Shown here in pieces: positions 8,437-16,228 of a stretch of DNA of 40,117 nucleotides. The notes under the pieces were generated by a model. The model was not told the origin of the DNA. It saw nothing but the letters and a program-made list of their open reading frames with translations, and did no database searches. Numbering within the stretch: the first letter of the stretch is position 1; each line of letters opens with the position of its first letter. Position numbers and translations under genes: made by a program. The DNA comes from Mesorhizobium sp. STM 4661 (GTDB lineage Bacteria > Pseudomonadota > Alphaproteobacteria > Rhizobiales > Rhizobiaceae), in assembly GCF_000359125.1 (NCBI RefSeq), contig NZ_CAAF010000041.1, positions 1 through 40,117 of the forward strand, in the 5' to 3' direction.

Positions 8437-8737
8437 GTGCATTGTCCTTCCATTCCTTGGCGAGCCTCTTTGCGGCTGCGATATCCTTGCTCTGCGTTCG
8501 TTTGTCGCCACCGCATAGAAGCAGCACGCGCAAGCTGCCTGCTTGCAGAAAATAGACGCGATAGCCTGGACCATGGTCGATCCGCATTTCGCTGATGCCT
8601 TCGCCGACAGGCTTGACGTCTCCTGGGTTGCCCTCGCTCAGCCTGTAGATGCGCCGAACAATACGGGCTTTCGCTTGCGCGTCGCGGAGATCGCTGAGCC
8701 AGCGCTTGAATGTGTCTGTTTCGAAAACCAGAATCAT
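8411..8737 (-). CDS. RelE/HigB-like toxin, HI1419 (Gp49-like) family
   Basis: A 108-residue toxin of the RelE/ParE superfamily, expected to act on mRNA at the ribosome. Recognisable parts are FKRWLSDLRD near the start, RRIYRLSEGNPGDVKPVG in the middle, and GYRVYFLQ followed by the LLLCGGDK and IAAAKRLAKEW ends typical of this subfamily. ATG 8737 starts the conserved sequence; an upstream Met at 8770 would add eleven unrelated residues. It is the first gene of a two-gene module with the antitoxin. A short palindrome lies just before the start and may be the operator. No sign of disruption is seen. Confidence 0.88.
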   Translation of the reverse strand: MILVFETDTFKRWLSDLRDAQAKARIVRRIYRLSEGNPGDVKPVGEGISEMRIDHGPGYRVYFLQAGSLRVLLLCGGDKRTQSKDIAAAKRLAKEWKDNAHGDKSHNL

Positions 8738-8745
8738 GGAAAAGT

Positions 8746-8761
8746 GTAAACCATGGTTGAC
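8746..8761. promoter_or_regulatory. Candidate operator of the HI1419/HI1420-type module
   Basis: The 10-base perfect palindrome AACCATGGTT (8749-8758) sits 12 bases upstream of the toxin start and extends to 14 matching bases of 16. Antitoxins of this type usually bind such sites to repress their own operon; binding here is inferred. Confidence 0.45.
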
Positions 8762-8879
8762 TGTCGTCAAGTGAAAACGGATTGCTTTTGCTGCCGGCCC
8801 GCGAGGGTAATTGTTGAAGGAACCCAGACATCTGGAACAGAAAAAGGCAAGGGTAGGATCGTGCCGAAAGGCTCCGACT

Positions 8880-9569
8880 CTATCTCTCCAGAAGCGCCAC
8901 TATCTCCCTGAACACATTGACGAACATCGCTTCCGTCAGCACGCCGGTGTTGGTGTTGTAGCGCGAGCAGTGATAGCTGGAAAACAGCGTGAGGCCGCCG
9001 GCCTGCTGCTGTCCGCCATGCCTGAAGGGATGGGCGGCAACACGCCCACCCAGCGCCCGCACGGTCGACTGGTGGGCGATCGAGCCCAGCGCCAGCACGG
9101 CGCGCAGATTGGGAAACCGCGCGATGGTTGGCAGCAGGAACGTCCGGCAGGTGGCGATTTCGGCGCCGACCGGCTTGTTCTCCGGCGGCACGCAGCGCAC
9201 GGCATTGGTGATTGCTGTTTGGACAAGTTCCAGCCCGTCGTCGGGCCGCGCCTTGAATTCGCCGCGCGCCAGACCGTGCGCGATCAGCGTGCCGTAGAGC
9301 AGGTCGCCGGCATAGTCGCCGGTGAAGGGACGCCCCGTCCGGTTGGCGCCGCGCAGGCCGGGCGCCAGGCCGACAATCAAAAGCCGCACCGCATCCTCGC
9401 CCCCGGGCGGCAGGAAGGTCGGCACCGGCGCATTGAACCAGGATGGTTCGCGGCGCCGCCATTCGGCGAGGAAATCATGCAGCCGCGGGCAAAGCGGGCA
9501 ATCGCGGCCGGGTTCCGGGGAGGCGACCAAGGGAGCGGGGGTCGGAGCGGTCAAGGCTGCCGCCGTCAA
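8880..9569 (-). CDS. Uracil-DNA glycosylase, family 5 (UdgB-like, Fe-S)
   Basis: A 229-residue DNA repair glycosylase that removes uracil and related deaminated bases. Motif 1 reads GLAPGLRGANRTGRPFTGD (67-85), as in family 5. The second active-site motif is SYHCSRYNTNTG (198-209, His200); family members usually have HPS, so HCS is a small deviation. Cys24, Cys27, Cys126 and Cys141 are placed to hold the 4Fe-4S cluster. The start is TTG 9569, sharing TTGA with the stop of the NYN gene, with GAGG seven bases upstream. The arrangement predicts translational coupling. No in-frame ATG exists before the C-terminal part. Confidence 0.88.
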   Translation of the reverse strand: MTAAALTAPTPAPLVASPEPGRDCPLCPRLHDFLAEWRRREPSWFNAPVPTFLPPGGEDAVRLLIVGLAPGLRGANRTGRPFTGDYAGDLLYGTLIAHGLARGEFKARPDDGLELVQTAITNAVRCVPPENKPVGAEIATCRTFLLPTIARFPNLRAVLALGSIAHQSTVRALGGRVAAHPFRHGGQQQAGGLTLFSSYHCSRYNTNTGVLTEAMFVNVFREIVALLER

Positions 9570-10147
9570 AAGTCGTCCTCGTCGACTTCGGCCGGCTCGG
9601 GCCGTCGCACCGGCCTCTCGGACGGATCGCGGCCCACATCGTTCTTCAGCGTCATCAGATCGATGAAATGGTCGGCCTGCCGGCGCAGATCGTCGGAGAT
9701 CATCGGCGGCTGCGAAGCCATGGTCGAGACGATCGAGACCTTGCGCCCGCGCCGCTGCAGCGCCTCGACCAGAGTGCGGAAATCGCCGTCGCCGGAGAAG
9801 ATGACATAGTGGTCGACGACATCGGCGAGTTCCAGCGCATCGACGGTCAGCTCGATGTCCATATTGCCCTTGATCTTGCGGCGGCCGGTCGAGTCGGTGA
9901 ATTCCTTGGCCGGCTTGGTCACCACCTTGAAGCCGTTATAGTCGAGCCAGTCTATCAGCGGCCGGATCGAGGAATATTCCTGATCCTCGACCAGCGCCGT
10001 GTAATAGTAGGCGCGCAGCAGGTAGCCGCGCTTCTGGAAGCTCGACAAAAGCTTGCGGTAGTCGATGTCGAAGCCGAGCGCGCGCGACGTGGCGTAGAGA
10101 TTGGCGCCGTCGATGAAAAGCGCGATTTTCTCCCGAGGATCGAACAT
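9566..10147 (-). CDS. NYN (PIN-like) domain protein, LabA/DUF88 family
   Basis: A 193-residue protein with a single NYN domain, a fold shared with PIN ribonucleases and expected to cut or process RNA with a metal ion. Acidic positions of the active centre are visible: Asp13 in FIDGANLY, the Asp in KGNMDIELTVDAL and the Asp pair in FSGDGDF. The C-terminus is Arg- and acidic-rich. ATG 10147 has AAAGGA seven bases upstream; the frame runs 47 codons further without a plausible start. The gene is divergent from rpoZ and ends inside the start of the glycosylase gene. The RNA target is unknown. Confidence 0.88.
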   Translation of the reverse strand: MFDPREKIALFIDGANLYATSRALGFDIDYRKLLSSFQKRGYLLRAYYYTALVEDQEYSSIRPLIDWLDYNGFKVVTKPAKEFTDSTGRRKIKGNMDIELTVDALELADVVDHYVIFSGDGDFRTLVEALQRRGRKVSIVSTMASQPPMISDDLRRQADHFIDLMTLKNDVGRDPSERPVRRPEPAEVDEDDF

Positions 10148-10463
10148 GGAAATATCCTTTTTTCGAAATAAACGGTCGTCTAAATGCGTAGTGACTATTC
10201 GGTCGGCTCGTAATAAACCGGCTGACCTCTCATCATTCGAGATAACGCCAGTTTTACGGCAATCCAAGGGTGCGGTGCTGTACTGCAAGCAATTGTGATC
10301 GGAAGCCGGATCGTCACCGGCGGTCGGCGCCCCAAATCCCGGTGTCGAATCCCGGTATTGGCCAGGCCCGGCCCCATATTGCCATGAAGCTTGTATTTTG
10401 GCGGCGTTCGGGTTATGGACCGCGCCTGTTTTCCATCAAATCCAGGCATGAAAGGGGCGATCC
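10148..10463. other. Intergenic region between the NYN gene and rpoZ
   Basis: These 316 bases carry no credible gene and must hold the divergent promoters. A weak candidate for rpoZ is TTGTAT (10391-10396), a 17-base spacer and TATGGA (10414-10419). AAGGGG lies six bases before the rpoZ start. Confidence 0.4.
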
Positions 10464-10865
10464 ATGGCCCGCGTAACCGTTGAAGATTGCATCGATAAGG
10501 TCGACAACCGCTTCGAGCTGGTGCTGCTCGCCGGCCACCGCGCCCGTCAGATCAGCCAGGGCGCGCCGATCACCGTTCCTCGCGACAACGACAAGAACCC
10601 GGTCATCGCGCTGCGCGAGATCGCCGACGAGACGCTGTCGCCCGACGATCTCAAGGAAGATCTGATCCACTCGCTGCAGAAGCATGTCGAGGTCGATGAG
10701 CCGGAAGCCGACGGCGAGGCCATCGCCGACCAGACCGGTGCGGCCGTTGTGGCGACCGACGCCGACGACGCCGAGGACAACATCGCCTTCGACCGCATGA
10801 CCGAGGAAGACCTGCTGGCCGGCATCGAAGGCCTGGTGCCGCCGGAAAAAAGCGACGACTATTGA
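10464..10865 (+). CDS. rpoZ: RNA polymerase omega subunit
   Basis: The omega subunit helps assemble RNA polymerase by holding the beta-prime C-terminus, and in many bacteria takes part in ppGpp binding. The 133-residue product begins [20 protein letters not shown], the standard start, followed by [10 protein letters not shown] and PVIALREIA. The C-terminal 50 residues form a long acidic extension (many Asp/Glu), common in alphaproteobacteria. The (p)ppGpp enzyme gene follows 111 bases downstream, a conserved pairing of stringent-response effector and target. Two hairpins lie between them. Confidence 0.97.
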   Translation: MARVTVEDCIDKVDNRFELVLLAGHRARQISQGAPITVPRDNDKNPVIALREIADETLSPDDLKEDLIHSLQKHVEVDEPEADGEAIADQTGAAVVATDADDAEDNIAFDRMTEEDLLAGIEGLVPPEKSDDY

Positions 10866-10877
10866 TCCTTGGCATAG

Positions 10878-10901
10878 CTGCCGACACTTTCGTATCGGCA
10901 G
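10878..10901 (+). terminator. Possible weak terminator after rpoZ
   Basis: CTGCCGA (10878-10884) pairs with TCGGCAG (10895-10901), followed by only TTT. It may attenuate instead of ending transcription into rsh. Confidence 0.4.
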
Positions 10902-10919
10902 TTTCGTGGCTATCTATGA

Positions 10920-10947
10920 CATGCGCCGCATTTCAGTGCGGCGCATG
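10920..10947 (+). promoter_or_regulatory. Perfect 10-bp hairpin in front of rsh
   Basis: CATGCGCCGC (10920-10929) pairs with 10938-10947 around an 8-base loop, 29 bases before the rsh start. There is no T tract, so it is more likely an mRNA structure in the rpoZ-rsh leader than a terminator. Its role is unknown. Confidence 0.45.
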
Positions 10948-10976
10948 ATTCATTTCAGCACCGCGAGATCCCGCCC

Positions 10977-13205
10977 ATGATGCGTCAGTATGAGCTTGTC
11001 GAGCGCGTCCAGCGCTACAAGCCTGACGTCAACGAGGCGTTGCTCAACAAGGCCTATGTCTATGCCATGCAGAAGCATGGCCACCAGAAGCGCGCCTCCG
11101 GCGATCCCTATTTCTCGCATCCGCTCGAAGTCGCCGCCATTCTCACCGAAATGCACATGGACGAGGCGACCATCGCGGTTGCCCTGCTGCACGATACGAT
11201 CGAGGACACCACAGCGACGCGGGCCGAGATCGATGAGCTGTTCGGCCCGGAAATGGGCAAGCTGGTAGAGGGCTTGACCAAGCTGAAGAAGCTCGACCTC
11301 GTCTCCAAGAAGGCCGAGCAGGCGGAAAACCTGCGCAAGCTTCTGCTGGCGATCTCGGAAGATGTGCGCGTGCTTCTGGTCAAGCTCGCCGACCGCCTGC
11401 ACAACATGCGCACCCTCGATCATGTGCCGGAGGCCAAGCGCCTGCGCATCGCCGAGGAGACGATGGAGATCTATGCGCCGCTGGCCGGGCGCATGGGCAT
11501 GCAAGGCATGCGCGAGGAGCTGGAGGAGATCGCCTTCCGCTACATCAATCCGGAAGCCTATCGCGCCGTCACCGCGCGGCTCGCCGAAATCTTCGAGCGC
11601 AACAAGGACGTGCTGTCCGAGATCGAGAAGGCGCTGTCCGCCCTGTTCGACAAATATGCGATCAAGGCCGAGGTCAAGAGCCGCCAGAAGAAGCCGTGGT
11701 CGGTGTTCCGCAAGATGGAAGCCAAGGCGCTGTCCTTCGAGCAACTCTCCGATATTTTCGGCTTCCGCGTCGTCGTAGAGACGGTCGAGGACTGCTATCG
11801 CGCGCTCGGCGCCATCCACACCACCTGGTCGATGGTGCCCGGCCGCTTCAAGGATTACATCTCGACGCCGAAGCAGAACGACTATCGTTCGATCCACACC
11901 ACCATCGTCGGGCCGTCGCGCCAGCGCGTCGAGCTGCAGATCCGCACCCACCAGATGAACAAGATCGCCGAATACGGCGTTGCCGCGCATTCGATCTACA
12001 AGGACACCGGCGGCAAGGTGAACGGCACCGTCCACGCGATCTCGAAGGAGACCAACGCCTATGCCTGGCTGCGGCGCACCATCGAGCAGCTCGCCGAAGG
12101 CGACAATCCCGAGGATTTCCTCGAAAACACCAAGCTGGAGTTGTTCCAGGACCAGGTGTTCTGCTTCACGCCCAAGGGTATGCTGATCGCGCTGCCGCGG
12201 GGCGCCACTCCGATCGATTTCGCCTATGCCGTGCACACCGATGTCGGCGACACCTGCGTCGGCGCCAAGGTCAACGGCCGCATCATGCCGCTGATGACCG
12301 AACTGAAGAACGGCGACGAGGTCGAGATCATCCGCTCCAAGGCACAGGTGCCGCCGGCGGCCTGGGAATCGGTCGTCGTCACCGGCAAGGCGCGCTCCGC
12401 GATCCGCCGCGCCACCAAGAACGCCATCCGCAAGCAGTATTCGGGTCTCGGTATCCGCATTCTCGAGCGCGCCTTTGAGCGGTCCGGCAAGACCTTTACC
12501 AAGGAAAGCCTGAAGTCGGTGCTGCACCGGCTGGCGCGCAAGGACATCGAGGATGTGCTGGCCTCGGTCGGCCGCGGCGAGCTTGCCTCGACGGACGTGA
12601 TGAAGGCAGTGTTTCCCGACTTCAAGGACGAGCGCGTCACGCTGGCCGCGCCCAAGCAGCGCGAGGAGGGCTGGTCGAAAATCCGTAACGCTGCCGGCAT
12701 GCTGTTCCAGATTCCTGGCCGCGCCGCGCGCAAGGACAAGGACCAGCCGAAGGACGGCGCGGTGCCGATCCGCGGCGTGCGCGGCGACCTGCCGGTGCGC
12801 TTCGCGCCGGAAGGCGCCGTGCCCGGCGACCGCATCGTCGGCATCGTGCAGCCGGGAACGGGTATTACCATCTATCCGATCCAGTCGCCGGCGCTGCAGG
12901 CCTTCGACGACCAGCCCGAACGCTGGATCGACGTGCGCTGGGACATAGACGAGCGCACCAAGGAGCGGTTTCCGGCACGCGTCTCGGTCACCGCCATCAA
13001 CGCGCCGGGTTCGCTGGCCGACATCGCGCAGGTCGTTGCCTCCAACGATGCCAACATCCACACCTTGTCGATGGTGCGCACCGCGCCCGATTTCACCGAA
13101 ATGCTGATCGATCTCGAAGTCTGGGATCTGAAGCACCTGAACCGGCTGCTGTCGCAGCTCAAGGACAATTCGAGCGTCAGCGATGCAAGGCGCGTGAATG
13201 GCTAG
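10977..13205 (+). CDS. rsh: Bifunctional (p)ppGpp synthetase/hydrolase
   Basis: The stringent-response enzyme makes and degrades (p)ppGpp. The 742-residue protein shows the full long-RSH order. The HD hydrolase domain (about 20-190) has HPLEVA, LLHDTIED and KLADRLHNMRTL. The synthetase domain (about 235-360) has FGFRVVVET, KDYISTPKQNDYRSIHT and VELQIRT. A TGS domain follows (CFTPKGMLIALPRGATPIDFAYAVH), then the helical region and a C-terminal ACT domain (about 665-740). Both catalytic domains look intact, as expected for the single Rel/SpoT enzyme of Rhizobiales. ATG 10977 is followed at once by a second ATG, either of which may be used. It lies between rpoZ and pyrE. Confidence 0.97.
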   Translation: MMRQYELVERVQRYKPDVNEALLNKAYVYAMQKHGHQKRASGDPYFSHPLEVAAILTEMHMDEATIAVALLHDTIEDTTATRAEIDELFGPEMGKLVEGLTKLKKLDLVSKKAEQAENLRKLLLAISEDVRVLLVKLADRLHNMRTLDHVPEAKRLRIAEETMEIYAPLAGRMGMQGMREELEEIAFRYINPEAYRAVTARLAEIFERNKDVLSEIEKALSALFDKYAIKAEVKSRQKKPWSVFRKMEAKALSFEQLSDIFGFRVVVETVEDCYRALGAIHTTWSMVPGRFKDYISTPKQNDYRSIHTTIVGPSRQRVELQIRTHQMNKIAEYGVAAHSIYKDTGGKVNGTVHAISKETNAYAWLRRTIEQLAEGDNPEDFLENTKLELFQDQVFCFTPKGMLIALPRGATPIDFAYAVHTDVGDTCVGAKVNGRIMPLMTELKNGDEVEIIRSKAQVPPAAWESVVVTGKARSAIRRATKNAIRKQYSGLGIRILERAFERSGKTFTKESLKSVLHRLARKDIEDVLASVGRGELASTDVMKAVFPDFKDERVTLAAPKQREEGWSKIRNAAGMLFQIPGRAARKDKDQPKDGAVPIRGVRGDLPVRFAPEGAVPGDRIVGIVQPGTGITIYPIQSPALQAFDDQPERWIDVRWDIDERTKERFPARVSVTAINAPGSLADIAQVVASNDANIHTLSMVRTAPDFTEMLIDLEVWDLKHLNRLLSQLKDNSSVSDARRVNG

Positions 13206-13273
13206 ACCATGATCCCGAACCGAAGGTCCGCGTAGCGAAAAGTGGGAACCGGTTTTCGGAAAAGATCATGGTC
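13205..13273. repeat. Dispersed palindromic repeat after rsh
   Basis: GACCATGATC (13205-13214) pairs perfectly with GATCATGGTC (13264-13273), and an inner stem uses CCGAA/TTCGG. The repeat begins on the last base of the rsh stop codon and ends 17 bases before pyrE. The core AAAAGTGGGAACCGGTTTT is related to the repeat at 5801-5845. It could act as a processing or termination element between rsh and pyrE. Confidence 0.8.
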
Positions 13274-13290
13274 AATCAAAAGAGGCGCAG

Positions 13291-13869
13291 ATGAACACCG
13301 ATGAAGTGCTGGGTATTTTCCGCGAGGCCGGCGCCGTCCTCGAAGGGCATTTCATCCTGACATCGGGTTTGCGAAGCCCGGTCTTCCTGCAGAAGGCGCG
13401 CGTCTTCATGCATGCCGACAAGACCGAACGCCTGTGCAAGGCGCTGGCCGAGAAGATCCGCAAGGCCGTACCGGGCCGGATCGACTATATCGTCGGCCCG
13501 GCGATCGGCGGTCTGATCCCGGCCTATGAGACCTCGCGCCATCTTGGCGCGCCGGCGATCTGGGTCGAGCGCGAAGGCGGCGAGTTCAGGCTCCGCCGCT
13601 TCGAGATCGCCAGGGGCTCGCGCGTCGTCATCGTCGAGGACATCGTCACCACGGGCCTGTCGATCCGCGAGACCATCGACTGCCTGCGCGCGCTCGGTGC
13701 CGAGGTGGTGGCTGCCGCCTGCATCATCGACCGCTCGGCCGGCAAGACCGATGTCGGCGTGCCGCTGATCGCGCTCGCCGAATACGAGGTTCCGGCCTAC
13801 CCGGCCGACAGGCTGCCGCCGGAGCTCGCAGCCATACCGGCCATCAAGCCCGGAAGCCGCAACATCTGA
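13291..13869 (+). CDS. pyrE: Orotate phosphoribosyltransferase
   Basis: PyrE joins orotate to PRPP to give orotidine 5'-phosphate in pyrimidine synthesis. The 192-residue product carries the PRPP-binding signature [13 protein letters not shown] and the upstream [14 protein letters not shown] loop, with [12 protein letters not shown] near the start for orotate binding. AGAGG lies five bases before ATG 13291. The gene follows rsh after a dispersed repeat. A dihydroorotase-family gene is 24 kb away in the same window, so the pathway genes are not clustered. Confidence 0.97.
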   Translation: MNTDEVLGIFREAGAVLEGHFILTSGLRSPVFLQKARVFMHADKTERLCKALAEKIRKAVPGRIDYIVGPAIGGLIPAYETSRHLGAPAIWVEREGGEFRLRRFEIARGSRVVIVEDIVTTGLSIRETIDCLRALGAEVVAAACIIDRSAGKTDVGVPLIALAEYEVPAYPADRLPPELAAIPAIKPGSRNI

Positions 13870-13950
13870 TGCCGCCATGCACGAAAACAAGCACTTGAGC
13901 GCGTCGCTTGAATCTCCTCGGGAGCGGTGCGCACTGACCGTGGCGCCGTC

Positions 13951-14112
13951 GTGATCGCCGGCATCGACCATTTCGTGCTGACGGTCCGCTCTGTCGAGGC
14001 GAACTGCGCCTTCTATCAGCGCGTCCTTGGCCTGAGGCGGCTCGACGCGAGCCGGAGCGGCCGAAGTAAGGGCAAGACTGGGGCTCTGAAAGGGGCGCCG
14101 CCACCTTCGTAA
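13951..14112 (+). pseudogene. Truncated glyoxalase/VOC family gene
   Basis: From GTG 13951 the frame gives VIAGIDHFVLTVRSVEANC...FYQRVLGLRRLDA, the classic first beta-alpha-beta unit of a VOC (glyoxalase/dioxygenase fold) protein. After about 34 residues similarity stops and the frame continues as Ser/Arg/Gly-rich sequence to a stop at 14112. Full family members have roughly 125 residues with a second metal-binding half, none of which is found downstream. The break lies about 80 bases before the hicB stop, so arrival of the hicAB module or an associated deletion may have destroyed the gene. It is very unlikely to be functional. Confidence 0.7.
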
Positions 14113-14118
14113 CGAAAG

Positions 14119-14520
14119 TTAGGCAGCCTCTTGCTGCATGACCTTCTCTGCCGCTTTGGCGAGAAAACCAGATCGCGTATAGCCGTGAGCTTCAGCAAAC
14201 GCATCGATCCGCTGAAGAACATCGTCCGGTAGAGTGATGTTCACTCGTACTACTTTTTTTGCTTCGGTTTTCACTCCAACCAGAATGGCCACGCCGTCGC
14301 GATTGGTCGCTGACGCCATGACCTCAGCCAGAGACGAGGGCTCTGGAATAGCCTCTCCGTCCTCAACGAGCCCTTCGATATGAAAGGCAAGGGCTTCTTC
14401 GGCCATAACTCGGGCGTCGTCTAAATCCTCACCCGCCGTAACCACGCCGGGAAAATCAGGAAAAGACACGCCGAAGTCGCTTTCGGCATCCTTATGAATA
14501 AGTCCGATATACTGCTTCAT
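14119..14520 (-). CDS. hicB: HicB family antitoxin
   Basis: A 133-residue antitoxin. The N-terminal part is the HicB partial RNase H-like fold (YIGLIHKD, GVSFPDFPGVVTAGEDLDDA) that covers the toxin. The C-terminal part (about 90-130) is a ribbon-helix-helix DNA-binding domain (VVRVNITLPDDVLQRIDAFAEAHG). ATG 14520 is chosen over GTG 14529 because GAGGTGAGAGAC precedes it with proper spacing. It lies directly downstream of hicA, five bases after its stop. The antitoxin would bind the inverted repeat overlapping the hicA promoter to repress the operon. Confidence 0.92.
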   Translation of the reverse strand: MKQYIGLIHKDAESDFGVSFPDFPGVVTAGEDLDDARVMAEEALAFHIEGLVEDGEAIPEPSSLAEVMASATNRDGVAILVGVKTEAKKVVRVNITLPDDVLQRIDAFAEAHGYTRSGFLAKAAEKVMQQEAA

Positions 14521-14525
14521 GTCTC

Positions 14526-14714
14526 TCACCTCAGTTTCAGTCCTGATTGCTTCTCAATGCTACGCAGGGTGCCGATGGGTATGTCTCGTTTGGGGTGTGG
14601 TACGGTGACCCGTTCCGGTTTGTCGTTGTGCTTGAATTGAGCATGACTGCCTTTTCGAGCAACTTCGAACCATCCATCAGCGACCAACTTTACAATCACA
14701 TCGGCGCTCTTCAT
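14526..14714 (-). CDS. hicA: HicA family mRNA interferase toxin
   Basis: A 62-residue toxin with the small double-stranded-RNA-binding-like fold; it would cleave mRNA independently of the ribosome. The sequence starts MKSADVIVKLVADGW, has the active-site His in KGSHAQFKH and ends with the usual PIGTLRSIEKQSGLKLR helix. ATG 14714 is the normal family start. The stop lies just before hicB. A strong promoter and an inverted repeat sit immediately upstream, leaving almost no leader. No damage is seen, so the module looks active. Confidence 0.92.
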   Translation of the reverse strand: MKSADVIVKLVADGWFEVARKGSHAQFKHNDKPERVTVPHPKRDIPIGTLRSIEKQSGLKLR

Positions 14715-14750
14715 GTGTGTATCAATACACACTGATGCGCGCGATGTCAA
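14715..14750 (-). promoter_or_regulatory. hicAB promoter with overlapping inverted-repeat operator
   Basis: On the minus strand TTGACA (14750-14745), a 17-base spacer and TATTGA (14727-14722) form a near-consensus sigma-70-type promoter. GTGTGTAT (14715-14722) and ATACACAC (14725-14732) form a perfect inverted repeat covering the -10 element. With normal spacing transcription would begin at about 14715, one base before the hicA ATG, giving a leaderless mRNA. The operator role for HicB is inferred. Confidence 0.65.
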
Positions 14751-15169
14751 TGAAAATCGGTCTAGACCCGATTGGTTGCATATGACGTTGCGATGATCCC
14801 CAGATGGTCGTCGTCGCAGCCACAGCTACTGACAAAGGTAATGCAACCTTCGTCGCTATTCAAATTCCGAGATTGTCCCCTTCTCACGCTCAGGTCATCA
14901 AGCCAGCGAGGCGAGGGAGCGTCCATCTGCCATCGCGGTTCGTCTCGTCTTTGAAAAGGCACATTCGCAATGAAGCTGATATGTTCTGGCGCTACGAAGC
15001 TAAGATGGCGATCCATTCCGCTTACGACAAGCAGACCGTGTTCAGTTGTTCTTCTGCCGGTGCGTCGCTATATCAATGCTGCGATTGTCATAGAGGGATC
15101 GTCAAGCGCAAGATGGTGCTGTTACGCTCGGCTGAAGTTGCCGGCGCGGAGCTTTGGAACGGGAACAGA
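14751..15169. other. Intergenic stretch upstream of the DUF2062 gene
   Basis: About 420 bases lie between the hicAB promoter and GTG 15170. A plus-strand frame is open throughout but gives residues of mixed, non-family character and poor codon usage for this genome. A minus-strand frame (14762-15016) is likewise unrecognised. The composition is less GC-rich than the flanks, so part of it may have come with the hicAB module. Confidence 0.4.
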
Positions 15170-15742
15170 GTGCTTTTTCGACGCCGCAAGCCTGATGATT
15201 TTGTTGAGCGCGTGCGTACCTATCTTTGGCCGCGCCGCTCGTTCTCGCGCTCGCTGCGGTATTTTTCCAAGCGCATCCTGCGGCTGAAGGCCACTCCGCA
15301 TGCCGTGGCGGCCGGTGTCGCGGCGGGCGTCTTCGCCTCGTTCTTTCCGCTCGGCTTTCACTTCATTATCGCTTTTGCCGTCTCATGGGTGATAGCAGGC
15401 AATCTGGTGGCGGCAGCACTCGGCACCGCGCTTGGCAATCCGCTGACCTTCCCGCTGCTGTGGGGCGCATCCTGGGAGACCGGCAAGCTGATCCTGCACG
15501 AGCGCCTGCCGGCGCATGGGCCGCCCGCGCATCTCGGCGACATGCTGCACAACCTTTCCTTTTCGCAATTATGGGGACCGATACTGAAGCCCATGATGAT
15601 CGGCGCGGTGCCGCTTGGCCTGATTTTCGGCCTTATGTTTTACGGCATTACGCGCTGGGGCATGGCCACCTTCCGCGAGCAGCGGCGCAAGCGCCTGGCC
15701 GAGAGAGCCGGCAGGACCGGGCGGGAAGTCCCCGCGGAATGA
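15170..15742 (+). CDS. DUF2062 membrane protein
   Basis: A 190-residue membrane protein with a DUF2062 domain of unknown function. From GTG 15170 it reads [26 protein letters not shown] conserved basic N-terminal part follows ([29 protein letters not shown]), then hydrophobic segments at about residues 50-95 and 140-165, and a basic C-terminal tail. The frame extends about 120 codons upstream, but that part does not resemble the family, so the later start is preferred. The stop overlaps the acpS start as ATGA, indicating coupling. The position before acpS-lepB-rnc-era suggests co-expression with envelope and translation genes; the function is unknown. Confidence 0.85.
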   Translation: MLFRRRKPDDFVERVRTYLWPRRSFSRSLRYFSKRILRLKATPHAVAAGVAAGVFASFFPLGFHFIIAFAVSWVIAGNLVAAALGTALGNPLTFPLLWGASWETGKLILHERLPAHGPPAHLGDMLHNLSFSQLWGPILKPMMIGAVPLGLIFGLMFYGITRWGMATFREQRRKRLAERAGRTGREVPAE

Positions 15743-16152
15743 TCATTGGCATCGGCAGCGACCTGATCGATATCAGACGCATCGAAAAATCGCTGGAACG
15801 CCATGGCCAGCGCTTCATCCAGCGCATCTATACCGCGGTCGAACAGGCTCGTTCCGAAAGCCGAGGGGCCCGCGCTGCCTCCTACGCGAAGCGCTTTGCC
15901 GCCAAGGAGGCGTGCGCCAAGGCGCTGGGTACCGGCATCGCGCAAGGCGTGTTCTGGCGCGACATGGGCGTCGTCAACCTGGCCAGCGGCAAACCGACCA
16001 TGGCACTGACCGGCGGGGCTGCGGAGAGGCTGGACAAAATCGTGCCTGCCGGGCACACAGCGGCAATCCACCTCACCATCACCGATGAATTTCCGCTTGC
16101 TCAAGCCTTTGTGATCATCGAGGCGTTGCCGGTCGAAGAAGCGCCACATTGA
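15739..16152 (+). CDS. acpS: Holo-[acyl-carrier-protein] synthase
   Basis: AcpS transfers 4'-phosphopantetheine from CoA to the serine of acyl carrier protein, activating fatty acid synthesis. The 137-residue product has the metal-binding Asp8 in [13 protein letters not shown] and Glu57 in [13 protein letters not shown], both diagnostic. It starts inside the stop of the DUF2062 gene (ATGA). lepB follows after 76 bases. Confidence 0.96.
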   Translation: MIIGIGSDLIDIRRIEKSLERHGQRFIQRIYTAVEQARSESRGARAASYAKRFAAKEACAKALGTGIAQGVFWRDMGVVNLASGKPTMALTGGAAERLDKIVPAGHTAAIHLTITDEFPLAQAFVIIEALPVEEAPH

Positions 16153-16228
16153 TTGCATCTGACCACCGGCATGACGTTGCCCAGCGCGCGCCGAGACTCT
16201 ATACAACCAACGCACAATCGAGGACGAC

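Noticed and set aside
10950..13136. A 728-codon open frame on the minus strand opposite rsh
   Set aside because: It is the mirror of a strongly conserved gene in high-GC DNA, has no family features and no start signals.
14804..15169. Extended N-terminus of the DUF2062 protein
   Set aside because: The 122 extra residues lack family similarity, and the conserved part begins at GTG 15170 with a plausible ribosome site.
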